DNA of 64,000 bases from Nocardiopsis quinghaiensis (GTDB taxonomy: Bacteria > Actinomycetota > Actinomycetes > Streptosporangiales > Streptosporangiaceae). Of the stretch, positions 26,744 through 35,479 are shown one piece after another. Numbering within the stretch: position 1 is the stretch's first letter; every line of letters begins with the position of its first letter. A program made the position numbers and the translations under genes. The stretch is taken from contig NZ_VWVU01000022.1 of assembly GCF_008638365.1 (NCBI RefSeq), forward strand, positions 1 through 64,000, given 5' to 3'. The notes beneath the pieces were generated by a model. The model saw only the letters and a list, made by a program, of their open reading frames with translations, searched no databases and was not told where the DNA came from.

Positions 26744-27859
26744 TCACCACCGGACGCTCCCGCCGTCCATGCGGGTGTGGAACGGCGACTCCGGCCCCAG
26801 GTCGGAGGGGGTGACGGGGCGCCCCTCGAAGGCGGAGGCGTAGACCCCCGCCACCAGGCGCATCGTGCGCAGCGACTCGGCGGAGCTCACCGGCGGCGCG
26901 GTGCCGTCGCGCAGCGCGGCCAGCACCTGGGCGATCTGGGCGTGGTGGCCGCTGTTGGTCCCCCGCTCCCCGTCCTCCCAGGCGGCGGTGACCTCCTCCT
27001 CGAAGCCGGGCGCCGGGGTGATCCGCCAGTCGGAGTCGCCGTAGCCGTACAGGTGGACCAGCTCGACGGTGGCCCTCTCGAAGTCGACCCGGATCCGGCT
27101 CTCCTCCTGCGGGGAGACCAGGCTGTTGACCACGCTGGCCACCGCCCCGTTGGCGAAGTCCACCCGGGCCAGCGACACGTCCTCGGTCTCGATGTCGCGT
27201 GCCTGGCGGCGGGCGACGGCCGACACCTCTGTCCACTCGCCCAGCAGGGCGAGCAGCAGGTCCATCTGGTGGATGCCGTGCCCCATGGTCGGGCCGCCGC
27301 CCTCGGTCTCCCACCTTCCGCGCCACGGCACGTCGAAGTACTCCTGGGGGCGGAACCACGTGGTGTGGCAGGCCGCCACCAGCGGACGCCCCAGCGCACC
27401 GGCCTCGGCCAGCGCCCGGACCCGGCGCGCGCCCGAGCCGAAGCGGTGCTGGAACACCGTGGCCAGCCACGGTCCCCGCTCCCCTCCCTCGGCCGCCGCC
27501 ATCTTCTCCGCCTCGGCCAGACTCAGCGCGGGAGGCTTCTCCACCAGCACGGACGCGCCCGCCCCCAGGCAGGCCTCCACCTGGGGGCGGTGCAGGCCGG
27601 GCGGCGTGCACACGTGCACCAGTTCCGGCCGCTCCCGGTCCAGCATCTCGGCCAGGTCGGTGTACCCGGCCGGGACGGCGAAACGTGACCGGAACGCGGA
27701 CAGGGCCCCGGTGTCGACGTCGACGGCGGCGACGGTCTCCGCCTGTTCCGGCAGGGAGCGCAGCGCCTCGGCGTGGAACCGGGCGATGTTCCCGGTGCCC
27801 ACGAGCGCGACGCGGACCGGGCCCGTGGGCGGACCGGCCGCCGGGGAGGGGGTACTCAT
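26744..27859 (-). CDS. Gfo/Idh/MocA-family oxidoreductase
   Basis: This 371-residue NAD(P)-dependent enzyme has an N-terminal Rossmann fold ('RVALVGTGNIARFHAEALRSL'), the family 'EKPPALSLAEAEKM' segment (EKP with catalytic Lys) and a C-terminal substrate domain ('GGPTMGHGIHQMDLLLALLGEW'). Members oxidise or epimerise sugars and inositols. It probably processes the monosaccharide released by the GH3 enzyme or imported by the transporter. It follows the GH3 gene by 78 bases and precedes the permease genes. Confidence 0.9.
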   Translation of the reverse strand: MSTPSPAAGPPTGPVRVALVGTGNIARFHAEALRSLPEQAETVAAVDVDTGALSAFRSRFAVPAGYTDLAEMLDRERPELVHVCTPPGLHRPQVEACLGAGASVLVEKPPALSLAEAEKMAAAEGGERGPWLATVFQHRFGSGARRVRALAEAGALGRPLVAACHTTWFRPQEYFDVPWRGRWETEGGGPTMGHGIHQMDLLLALLGEWTEVSAVARRQARDIETEDVSLARVDFANGAVASVVNSLVSPQEESRIRVDFERATVELVHLYGYGDSDWRITPAPGFEEEVTAAWEDGERGTNSGHHAQIAQVLAALRDGTAPPVSSAESLRTMRLVAGVYASAFEGRPVTPSDLGPESPFHTRMDGGSVRW

Positions 27860-27937
27860 GTGTGGTTGTCTCCTCTGACAGCGGGGGGTGAGGGGGGTGG
27901 AGTTCGAGGAGTTCGAGGAGTGCTCAGCCGCGGGGGC

Positions 27938-30343
27938 TCATCCGCGTGCCGCCACCTCCTGTTCCCGGGCGACGGGGTCGAGCTGGACGCCGCACGCCAG
28001 GCGGCGGGTGTGGTCCACCACGCGCGTCGGGCCCCGGAGCGTGACCGGGACGGTGTGCCGGACGTCCTCGCTGGACGCGGCCAGCAGCAGCTCCAGTCGG
28101 CCGGGCTCGACCACGCGCCGCCCGTCCGGTCCGGTGTAGGAGGACAGGTCCGCGTGGACGGTGAAGTCCACCGCCCGCGCCTCGCCCGCCTCCAGGTGCA
28201 CCCGCGCGTAGCCGACCAGCCGCCTCCTGGGCTGGGTCACCATGGCGACGGGGTCGTGCAGGTAGAGCTGGACGACCTCGGTCCCGGCGGTGCCGCCGGC
28301 GTTGCGGACGGTGCAGCCGACGGTGACCTCCCCGTCGGTGCCGACCACGGGGGCCTCGTCCGGGAGGACGGGGTCCCCGTCCACACGCGGGTCCTCCCAG
28401 GAGAACCGGGTGTAGGACAGGCCGTGTCCGAACGGGTGGAGCGGGGCGGGGTCCACCGAGCTGACCTCGCTGCGGTGGGCCAGGTCGGGGCCGAGGTAGG
28501 TGGTGGGCTGGCCGCCGGACGAGCGCGGCACGGACACCGGCAGGCGTCCGCTGGGGTTGACCCGGCCGGAGAGCACTCCGGCCACGGCGGGCATGCCCTC
28601 CTCCCCGGGGAGGAAGGCCTGGACGACGGCGGCGAGCCGGTCGGCGACCGGTCCCAGCGCGTAGGGGCGTCCGGACACCACCACCGCGACGACGGGGGTT
28701 CCGGTGGCGGCCAGGGCCTCCAGGAACTCCTGCTGCACTCCGGGCAGGCTCAGCTCCTCGGCGTCGCAGCCCTCGCCGGAGGTTCCCCGGCCGAACAGGT
28801 CCGAGCGGTCGCCGACCACGGCCACGCACACACGGGCACGGGAGGCGGCCCGCACGGCCTCGTCGAACCCGTCGGTGGAGTCGCCGTCCACCGAGCACCC
28901 GGCCCGGTGTTCGACGCTCATGCCGGGCAGGTCGGCGCGCAGGGACTCCAACAGGGTGGGGATCTCCACGCCGACGGCGGTGCCGGGGTGGCGCCTGCCG
29001 ACGTGGGCGGGGAAGGAGTAGCAGCCGAGCACGGCGTCGGCGGTGTCGGCGAGGGGGCCGACCAGCGCCAGGTCCCCGGTACCGGTCAGGGGGAGCACGT
29101 CGCGGGGGTTGGCCAGCAGGACCACGGAGCGCTCGGCGAGGTCGCGGGCCAGCGCGCGGTGCTCGGCCGGGTCCAGGTCCACGGGGGCGCCGGGGTCCTC
29201 GGGCTCGGGGGTCCAGCCGGCGTCGAGCAGGCCCAGCTCGCACTTCTGGAGCAGCACGCGCCGGGTGGCCCGTTCGACCACCTCCTCGGGCACCTCGCCC
29301 GAGCGGACCAGGGCGGTGAGCTGCTCGCCGTAGCAGTGCACGGTGGGCAGTTCCACGTCCACACCCGCGGTCAGGGCCAGGGCCCCGGCCCGTGCGGTGG
29401 ACTCGGCGACGCGGTGCAGGGTCTGGAGGAAGGCGATGCCGAAGTAGTCGGCGACCACGGTGCCCTCGAACCCCCACTGGTCCCGCAGCAGGCCGGTGAG
29501 CAGGTCCGTGTCCGCGGCGGCGGGGAGCCCGTCGTTGTCGTTGTAGGCGGACATGACCGATTTGGCGCCGCCGTCGCGCACGGCCATCTCGAAGGGAGGG
29601 AGCAGCACGTCGGCGAACTCGCGCGGGCCGATCGAGACCGGTGCCAGGTTGCGGCCGCCGCGGGAGGCCGAGTACCCGACGAAGTGCTTGAGGGTGGCCA
29701 CGATCCCGGTGGACTGCAGACCGCGTACGTAGGCGGTGCCGACGGTCGCCACCAGGTGGGGGTCCTCGCCGATGGTCTCCTCGGTGCGTCCCCAGCGGGG
29801 GTCGCGGGTCACGTCCAGGACGGGGGCCAGGCCCTGGTGGACGCCGACCCGGCGCATGCTCTCGCCGATCTGGGCGGCCATCCGCTCGACCAGGTCGGGG
29901 TCGAAGCTGGCGCCCCAGGCGAGGGGGACCGGGTAGATGGTCGCCTTCCAGGCGGCGAACCCGGCCAGGCACTCCTCGTGGGCCACGGCGGGGATGCCGA
30001 AGCGGTTGGCGCCCATGATCTCGTGCTGGCTGCGGGCCAGCGACGCGCGTCCGGCGACGGGGTCCACCGGGACGGTGCCGAAGGGACGGGTGAGCTGACC
30101 GAGGCCGTCGGCGATCACCTGTTCCCACGCCGGCGGCTCTTGGGTGAGGTCGTGCTGGTGCGGTGCGACGGCCTCCCCGGAGGCGTCCGCGCTCACCCAC
30201 ACACCGTGCAACTGGGCGACCTTCTCCTCCAGGGTCATCGACCCCAGAAGTCGCTCGACGCGCGTCGCGGCCGGGAGGGAGGGGTCCCGCCAGCTCCCGG
30301 CGGTGTCCTCCCGCTCGACGACGTGGTCAGAGGGTCCGGTCAT
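27938..30343 (-). CDS. Glycoside hydrolase family 3 (beta-glucosidase/xylosidase)
   Basis: This 801-residue intracellular enzyme lacks a signal peptide. It has the GH3 TIM barrel ('DPRWGRTEETIGEDPHLV', 'LKHFVGYS', nucleophile Asp299 in 'VVADYFGI'), the GH3 C domain ('GDRSDLFGRGTSGEGCDAEELSLPG') and a fibronectin-III-like C-terminal domain ('GHGLSYTRFSWEDP'). It removes terminal beta-linked sugars from imported oligosaccharides. Beta-glucosidase, xylosidase and related specificities cannot be separated by eye. It heads the operon running to the cupin gene, and its promoter region carries CGAAACTTTCG-type operators. Confidence 0.92.
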   Translation of the reverse strand: MTGPSDHVVEREDTAGSWRDPSLPAATRVERLLGSMTLEEKVAQLHGVWVSADASGEAVAPHQHDLTQEPPAWEQVIADGLGQLTRPFGTVPVDPVAGRASLARSQHEIMGANRFGIPAVAHEECLAGFAAWKATIYPVPLAWGASFDPDLVERMAAQIGESMRRVGVHQGLAPVLDVTRDPRWGRTEETIGEDPHLVATVGTAYVRGLQSTGIVATLKHFVGYSASRGGRNLAPVSIGPREFADVLLPPFEMAVRDGGAKSVMSAYNDNDGLPAAADTDLLTGLLRDQWGFEGTVVADYFGIAFLQTLHRVAESTARAGALALTAGVDVELPTVHCYGEQLTALVRSGEVPEEVVERATRRVLLQKCELGLLDAGWTPEPEDPGAPVDLDPAEHRALARDLAERSVVLLANPRDVLPLTGTGDLALVGPLADTADAVLGCYSFPAHVGRRHPGTAVGVEIPTLLESLRADLPGMSVEHRAGCSVDGDSTDGFDEAVRAASRARVCVAVVGDRSDLFGRGTSGEGCDAEELSLPGVQQEFLEALAATGTPVVAVVVSGRPYALGPVADRLAAVVQAFLPGEEGMPAVAGVLSGRVNPSGRLPVSVPRSSGGQPTTYLGPDLAHRSEVSSVDPAPLHPFGHGLSYTRFSWEDPRVDGDPVLPDEAPVVGTDGEVTVGCTVRNAGGTAGTEVVQLYLHDPVAMVTQPRRRLVGYARVHLEAGEARAVDFTVHADLSSYTGPDGRRVVEPGRLELLLAASSEDVRHTVPVTLRGPTRVVDHTRRLACGVQLDPVAREQEVAARG

Positions 30344-30421
30344 GTGGGTGTGCCTTTCTGTGCTCAGTGAGGATGCGGGGAGGGGGCCTCGCCGGCTGGT
30401 GGATCTCGGGAGTTGAACACT

Positions 30422-30453
30422 CGAAACTTTCGAAACTAGTACCGAAACTTACT
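30422..30453 (-). promoter_or_regulatory. GAAACTTTC-type operator cluster upstream of GH3 operon
   Basis: CGAAACTTTCG (30422-30432) is an 11-base palindrome. Overlapping or adjacent half-matches CGAAACTAG (30431-) and CCGAAACTTAC (30442-) follow. This motif (CGAAANTTTCG) is known upstream of xylan and other glycoside genes of Streptomyces and relatives, where LacI- or ROK-type repressors act. Its place about 80-110 bases upstream of the GH3 start suggests control of the whole operon. No such regulator is encoded in the window. Confidence 0.65.
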
Positions 30454-30602
30454 GACGGAGAATGTACGTACTCGCGGTGACCTGGTCAACCCCTGCGAGA
30501 GATATAAGTCACACGCGGGCTGTGAGCTGGGGTTCGGGGAGAGTTTCCGCTGGTGGGGAAATGAAAGGTTTCATCAAGACGTTCCATGGGAAGCGCTTGC
30601 CT

Positions 30603-30617
30603 GCCGAAAGTTTCGGC
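30603..30617. promoter_or_regulatory. Palindrome GCCGAAAGTTTCGGC upstream of tenA
   Basis: This perfect 15-base palindrome (one central base) shares the GAAA-n-TTTC core with the GH3 operator cluster about 170 bases away. It lies about 100 bases before the tenA start. It could be an auxiliary operator forming a loop with the first cluster, or it could place tenA in the same regulon. Confidence 0.5.
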
Positions 30618-30717
30618 AAAGCCCCTGATCAGCTGGATCGGCCACATGGGGCACTTGGCACACATAAGGGCTCAGAACACATTGAGGACCCGGTCCGGCG
30701 GATGGGACACTCCGGAC

Positions 30718-31341
30718 GTGGGAATCACAGAACGACTCCATGAGATCGGGCGGCCGCTGGTCGCCGAACAGCTGGCGCACCCGACGGTCGCCGGGATCGC
30801 CCGGGGCGACCTCGACGAGCGCGCCTTCCGGTACTGGCTGGAACAGGACCACCTCTACCTGCTCGACTACGCGCGTGCCTTCTCCCGGCTGGCCTGGCAG
30901 GCGCCCGACGAGCACCTCGCCGACCTGGTGGGCATCGCGCACAGCACCCTCACCGAGGAGCTGGAGCTGCACCGCTCCCTGTCCGGGGAGTTCGGCGCGG
31001 ACCTGACCACACGTGACAAGGGGCCGGCCTGCTCGGCCTACACCGCGTGGCTTCTCGACGCCGCCGCGGACTACCGCGACGGGCTCGCCGCCGTCTACCC
31101 CTGCATGTGGGGCTACAACCAGCTCGGGCTCGCCCTGGCGGAGAAGCGCCCCGAGGAGCCGCGCTACCGCCGGTGGGTCGACACCTACGCCGACCCGGAG
31201 TTCACCACCCTCACCGAGCACTACGGGAGGATGCTGGAGGAGGCGGACCCGGACCCCGACCGCGCGGAGCACATCTTCCTGGAGGGCATGCGCCACGAGG
31301 TCGCCTTCTGGGACACGCCGCACACCGCGCGTACCGCCTGA
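30718..31341 (+). CDS. tenA: TenA-family thiaminase II-like protein
   Basis: This 207-residue all-helical protein matches TenA/THI-4: 'HPTVAGIARGDLDERAFRYWLEQDHLYL', catalytic-type Cys129 in 'YPCMWGYNQLG' and C-terminal 'FLEGMRHEVAFW'. Such enzymes hydrolyse aminopyrimidine thiamine breakdown products to HMP for salvage. I chose GTG 30718; the in-frame ATG at 30586 would translate an uncoding-like leader and the palindrome. It stands alone, divergent from the GH3 operon. I see no TPP riboswitch in front of it. TenA_E-type paralogues with other roles exist. Confidence 0.88.
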   Translation: MGITERLHEIGRPLVAEQLAHPTVAGIARGDLDERAFRYWLEQDHLYLLDYARAFSRLAWQAPDEHLADLVGIAHSTLTEELELHRSLSGEFGADLTTRDKGPACSAYTAWLLDAAADYRDGLAAVYPCMWGYNQLGLALAEKRPEEPRYRRWVDTYADPEFTTLTEHYGRMLEEADPDPDRAEHIFLEGMRHEVAFWDTPHTARTA

Positions 31342-31354
31342 CCCCCGCACGGCG

Positions 31355-31389
31355 AGGGGGAGCCGGGCCGTCGCGGCCCGACTCCCCCT
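31355..31389. terminator. Convergent terminator tenA / SSI-like gene
   Basis: An AGGGGG..CGGGCCG stem pairs with CGGCCCG..CCCCCT around TCG. It lies between the stops of tenA (+) and the lipoprotein gene (-) and can serve both directions. Confidence 0.7.
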
Positions 31390-31419
31390 TCCCACCGGCC
31401 GGTGGCCGGTGCGCCCCGG

Positions 31420-31947
31420 TCAGGGGTTGAGCACCGTCTCCACGGTCTCGAAGCGCTCGATCTCGCAACCGTCGCGCTTGTTGAACTCGGTGTCGATCTC
31501 GGTTCCGTCGATGTGGCCGGTCACGTGGGCGACCTCGGGGCCGCCCACCTGCATGGTGCACGTCATGTCGGAGGTGTCGAGGACGAACGGCTCCACGCCG
31601 ACCTCCTCGATCTGGGCGCACGCCGCCTCGGGTTCGGGGTGGTCGCCGCCCACGGGGGCGCAGGTCAGGGTCCACACCCCCTCCTCGTAGCTTTCGGCGG
31701 GAGTCAGTGCCTCGTCGCCGCTCAGGGAGCGTTCGATCGTCAGCTGGACCTCGGCGTCGCCGGTCTCCTCACCGGAGGATTCCCCGGAGGTCCCGGGAGG
31801 GTCGGAGGGATTGGTGTTCTCGTCGGATGCGGGGGCCGGCGCGTTCACTTCGGCGGGCTCGTTGCCGCAGGCCGTGATAAGCAGGCCGAGGGCTGCGAGA
31901 GCGGCGAGGCGGGCCGGCAGGGCTGTCGCGAAGGTGTACTGAGCCAT
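31420..31947 (-). CDS. Subtilisin-inhibitor-like (SSI) lipoprotein
   Basis: This 175-residue protein has a signal peptide with lipobox LLITAC (Cys27) and a Ser/Pro/Glu linker. Its C-terminal domain matches SSI-type protease inhibitors: 'WTLTCAPVGGDHPEPEAACAQI', 'MTCTMQVGGPEVAHVTG' and 'DGCEIERF'. Two disulphide pairs are expected from the four domain cysteines. Streptomyces SSI proteins are freely secreted, so a membrane-tethered form is less common. The reactive-site loop (CTMQ) differs from the classic CPM[VK]Y, so target proteases are uncertain. It is divergent from the rhodanese gene. Confidence 0.78.
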   Translation of the reverse strand: MAQYTFATALPARLAALAALGLLITACGNEPAEVNAPAPASDENTNPSDPPGTSGESSGEETGDAEVQLTIERSLSGDEALTPAESYEEGVWTLTCAPVGGDHPEPEAACAQIEEVGVEPFVLDTSDMTCTMQVGGPEVAHVTGHIDGTEIDTEFNKRDGCEIERFETVETVLNP

Positions 31948-32025
31948 ACGGTTCGGACGCGGGGAACACCCGTCGGGTTCCCCGAACTCTTACATTTCAC
32001 GAAGCACGCAGACACAGGGGGTCAC

Positions 32026-32358
32026 ATGTCCGGCAACGAGGTCCCGGAGACCAACGCCACAGAGGTGCCCGAGGACGCCTACCTGCTCGACGTCCGCGAG
32101 GACGACGAGTGGAACGCGGGCCACGCGCCCGACGCCACGCACATCCCGCTCGGCGAGCTGGGCCAGCGCGCGGCCGAGGTGCCGCAGGACCGGAGGGTCT
32201 ACGTCGTCTGCCGTGCGGGCGGCCGCTCCGCGCAGGCCGTCGCCGCGCTCAACCAGGCCGGATGGGACTCGGTCAACGTCTCCGGCGGCATGCAGGCCTG
32301 GCAGCACGCCGGTCGTGACCTGGCGTCGGAGGCCGGCGCGGAGCCCCGTGTCATCTGA
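32026..32358 (+). CDS. Single-domain rhodanese-like sulfurtransferase
   Basis: This 110-residue cytosolic protein is a single rhodanese domain: 'LLDVREDDEWNAGHAPDATHIPL', the active-site loop 'VVCRAGGRSA' with catalytic Cys, and 'VNVSGGMQAW'. It transfers or carries sulfane sulphur, with an unknown partner. ATG 32026 has CAGGGGGT upstream. It is encoded alone before the sensor kinase gene. Confidence 0.92.
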   Translation: MSGNEVPETNATEVPEDAYLLDVREDDEWNAGHAPDATHIPLGELGQRAAEVPQDRRVYVVCRAGGRSAQAVAALNQAGWDSVNVSGGMQAWQHAGRDLASEAGAEPRVI

Positions 32359-32607
32359 TCCTTCGCCCCCCGCCTGGTGCACCGACCGGAAACGTTGGTG
32401 GTGTGGCTGAGGGGGCGCTCCGTCCGGTCGGTCCCGCTTCCGGCGTCACTTCCGGTGTCCGATGGTGCCACCAGGAGCGGGACCGCCCGCCGCGGACGTG
32501 GTCCGGTGAGCCATTCCGGTCATGGCGCCGGAGACCCGGATCTGTCTATTTGGCTCCGATTGCGCAAAGCACTGCCCCCGGGCGCCTCCGGGTGGCACTA
32601 TGACGTC

Positions 32608-34617
32608 GTGAGTTCCGAGCGCGCGCCCCTCAGCGCCGAAGCCGTGTTGGCCGCGTCAGCGGACGCGGTGGTCTGTGTCGACAGCGAACTCCGAGTCACC
32701 CTCTGGAATCCGGCGGCCGAGCGCCTGTTCGGCTGGCGCGAGGAGGAGGTGCTCGGGGGAGAGCTGCCGATCGTCCCCGCGGAGCTGAAGGCCGAGCACG
32801 GCGCGGTGCTCGAACACGTGCGCGCGGGGACGCCGCTGTCCATCCACACGCGCAGGGTGCGCAGGGACGGCGTGGTCATCGACGTGCGGATCAACACCAA
32901 CCGCGTCCCCGGCGCCCACGGCGGGATCGCCGGATGGGTGCTCAGCCTCTACCCCTCCGACAGCGACGTGCGGGCCCGCTCCTCGGCGATGGAACGGGCC
33001 CGGCTGGTGCGGCGGCTCACCGACGTGGTCGTCGACATCAACGCCGACCTCAGCCGCAGGACCGTCCTCGACCGCATCTCCTGCGGCATCACCGAGCTCA
33101 CCGGCGCGGACGCGGGCGGCTTCGTCCTGCTCAACGAGGACCGCGTGGAGCTGGTGAGCATCTCCGAGCTGTCGGAGGAGCTCCGGGGGTTCAGCGCGGC
33201 GCTGGACGACAGCCTGTTCGGCGAGCTGCTGCGCAGCGGCAAGTCCGTGCTGCTGGCCAACGAGGACACCCGCGGCCTGCAGGACCTGGTCTGGGCCGAC
33301 CTGCCCGGGCTGCACACCATCGCGCTGGGTGTGTCCAACGTGCACGGCCGGCCCTACGGAGCCCTGTACGCGCTCTACAGCCAGCGCAAGGTCGGGCACG
33401 TGGAGCTGGAGCTGCTCGAACTGCTCGCGGCGCACGCCGGGGTGGCGATCGGCAACGCGCTGGCCTACGAGGAACTCAACCGCCAGCGCGTCCACGAGCA
33501 GGCGGTGGCCGACTCCAGCGCCGACGGGATCGCCGTACTCGACTTCGGCGGACGGGTGCTCAAGTGGAACCGCTCGGCGGTGGAGCTCACCGGCTACGGG
33601 ACCGAGGTGATGGAGGGGCGCCACCCGCCCTTCCCGCTGCCCGCCTGCCACGGTCAGCCGGTCAAGCACCAGCTCAAGGACGGGCGCTGGCTGGAGATCC
33701 TCATGGCGCAGATCCCGCGCACCCGCGAGTGGGTGGTGGACTTTCGCGACATCACCGCGCAGAAGGCCATGGAGGACGAGCGCGAGGCCTTCCTGGCCAC
33801 GAGCGGGCACGAGCTGCGCACCCCCATCACCGTCATCCACGGCTACGCCACCACACTGCTGCGCAAGTGGTCCCGGCTCAGCCCGGACTCGCAGTACCAG
33901 GCGGTCGGCACCATCGCCGAGCGCTCCTCCGCCCTGGCCACGCTGGTGGACCGGCTCCAGCTGGGCTCGGACGTCTCGCGCGGCGAGATGCGGGTCGGAC
34001 GCGACCGGTTCGACCTGCCCGAGGTGCTGCGGCAGGCGGTCAGCGCCTTCCGGCCCCTGTCCGACCGGCACGACGTCACCCTGGAGGCGCTGCCCCGGCT
34101 CCCGCCCACGGCCGGAGACCCGCTGGCCACGAGCATGATCATGGACCAGCTGCTGGACAACGCCCTGAAGTTCTCGCCCGAGGGAGGGCGCGTACACGTC
34201 AGCGCCCACGAGGAGGGCGACGCCGTCGCGGTCGTGGTCGACGACGAGGGCGTGGGGCTGCGGCCGGGTGACGAGGAGCGGATCTTCGACCGCTTCGTCC
34301 AGTCCGGGGTGCGCGGCGACGACTCCGGCTTCGGCGGACTCGGTCTCGGCCTGTACATCGTGCGCCAGTTGGCGCGTGACCAGGGCGGCGACGTCACCGC
34401 CCAGCGGCTGGAGCGCGGGGCGCGCATGCGGTTCACGGTGCCCCTGTACCGCGAGGGCGAACCGGAGCCCGCCGAGCGGTCCGCCGAGCGGACCCCTACA
34501 CGGTCCGAGCTGTCCCACAGGCAACCTGAGTCCCAGAAAACATCAAAAACATCACCAAGCCCAGAACCCCTGCCACGGCAGCGATCCCCGCGCCGACGTG
34601 CGAGCCGTACCCGGTGA
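32608..34617 (+). CDS. Hybrid-input sensor histidine kinase (PAS-GAF-PAS)
   Basis: This 669-residue soluble kinase has no membrane helices. It carries an N-terminal PAS (about 10-120), GAF (about 135-290), a second PAS (about 298-385), HisKA with phospho-accepting His401 in 'SGHELRTPIT', and HATPase (N518 box 'LLDNALKFSPEGG', 'DDEGVGL' and 'GLGLGLYIV'). The Ser/Pro/Arg tail is low complexity. The sensed cue is unknown. No response regulator is adjacent, but an RsbW-like ATPase and a STAS protein follow, hinting at a partner-switching network. The start is GTG 32608. Upstream in-frame starts to 32377 look non-coding. Confidence 0.9.
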   Translation: MSSERAPLSAEAVLAASADAVVCVDSELRVTLWNPAAERLFGWREEEVLGGELPIVPAELKAEHGAVLEHVRAGTPLSIHTRRVRRDGVVIDVRINTNRVPGAHGGIAGWVLSLYPSDSDVRARSSAMERARLVRRLTDVVVDINADLSRRTVLDRISCGITELTGADAGGFVLLNEDRVELVSISELSEELRGFSAALDDSLFGELLRSGKSVLLANEDTRGLQDLVWADLPGLHTIALGVSNVHGRPYGALYALYSQRKVGHVELELLELLAAHAGVAIGNALAYEELNRQRVHEQAVADSSADGIAVLDFGGRVLKWNRSAVELTGYGTEVMEGRHPPFPLPACHGQPVKHQLKDGRWLEILMAQIPRTREWVVDFRDITAQKAMEDEREAFLATSGHELRTPITVIHGYATTLLRKWSRLSPDSQYQAVGTIAERSSALATLVDRLQLGSDVSRGEMRVGRDRFDLPEVLRQAVSAFRPLSDRHDVTLEALPRLPPTAGDPLATSMIMDQLLDNALKFSPEGGRVHVSAHEEGDAVAVVVDDEGVGLRPGDEERIFDRFVQSGVRGDDSGFGGLGLGLYIVRQLARDQGGDVTAQRLERGARMRFTVPLYREGEPEPAERSAERTPTRSELSHRQPESQKTSKTSPSPEPLPRQRSPRRRASRTR

Positions 34618-34740
34618 TTCATCTCGCGGCGGGTTTCCTTGCGAGGTGAACGGGGCATTTCCACCCCTGGTGGAATTCGCTGGCACACATCGGGCGGGTT
34701 CCGGACCGCCCCAGACAGCACGAACGCGCAGGGACTCAAC

Positions 34741-35355
34741 GTGTCAGGAGACAACACCCCACTCGACACCGGGGATCGCCCGCACAAGGTCGAGCGGAGC
34801 GTCACGCTCCCCTACACCCCCGTCAGCGTGACCGGCGCCAGGCAGCGGCTGTGCCGCGACCTGCGGGCCCTGGAGATCGACGAGGAACGCGTGGACGACG
34901 CGGCCCTCGTCCTCAGCGAACTCGTCAGCAACGCCCTGCGCCACGCCAGTCCCCTGCCCGCCTTCGACGGTCCTGAGGGCGTCGTCGGCGTGTCCTGGCG
35001 CGCCGAGGTGGACCGCGGGTCGCAGCCGGGCGGCTGGGTGGAGATCGCGGTGCGCGACGGCGGATCCAGCACCATGCCCCGCGTGGCGCGTCCCTCCGTC
35101 TCCGGCCTGGGCGGCCGTGGCCTGGGCATCGTCCAGACCCTGTCGGGCCGGTGGGGCACCGAGATGGACGCGACCACCACCACGGTGTGGGCGGTCCTGG
35201 AGGTCCCCGCCGAGGAGAGCGCGGACGAGGAGAGGGGCACGGCCGAGGGCCTGCCCGAGGGCTTCGGAGGACACTCCGCTCCGGGCACGGCCGACATCGT
35301 CGAGTTGCGGCTGCTCGACCGGGACGACGTGAGGACCTGGAACGCCCTGATCTGA
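34741..35355 (+). CDS. RsbW-like anti-sigma factor / ATP-binding protein
   Basis: This 204-residue protein has a GHKL ATPase domain: 'RVDDAALVLSELVSNALRHA' (N-box), 'VRDGGSS' and 'SGLGGRGLGIVQTLSGRWG'. This is the HATPase_c_2 type used by anti-sigma kinases such as RsbW and SpoIIAB. The acidic C-terminal extension of about 50 residues is unusual. It is followed after 124 bases by a BldG-like antagonist, its natural partner. The GTG at 34741 is the chosen start; the frame-open leader to 34639 is not coding-like. Confidence 0.85.
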   Translation: MSGDNTPLDTGDRPHKVERSVTLPYTPVSVTGARQRLCRDLRALEIDEERVDDAALVLSELVSNALRHASPLPAFDGPEGVVGVSWRAEVDRGSQPGGWVEIAVRDGGSSTMPRVARPSVSGLGGRGLGIVQTLSGRWGTEMDATTTTVWAVLEVPAEESADEERGTAEGLPEGFGGHSAPGTADIVELRLLDRDDVRTWNALI

Positions 35356-35479
35356 GCGGATCCGCCGCTCGGTTCCGCTCCGGAGAAGCCCGTGCGGCAC
35401 GGCGCGGGAACGTCGCCGATGTCGCGAAACACCGTCGCCGAGGTGGCCCACGGGTGATGGGGCCGCTACAGTCGCGACT

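Noticed and set aside
27773-30370. 865-residue plus-strand frame opposite the GH3 gene
   Set aside because: It is an antisense shadow typical of high-GC codon bias. The minus strand carries a clear GH3 enzyme.
30454-30717. TPP riboswitch before tenA
   Set aside because: I could not find the conserved CUGAGA and ACCUGA-type core elements in this leader.
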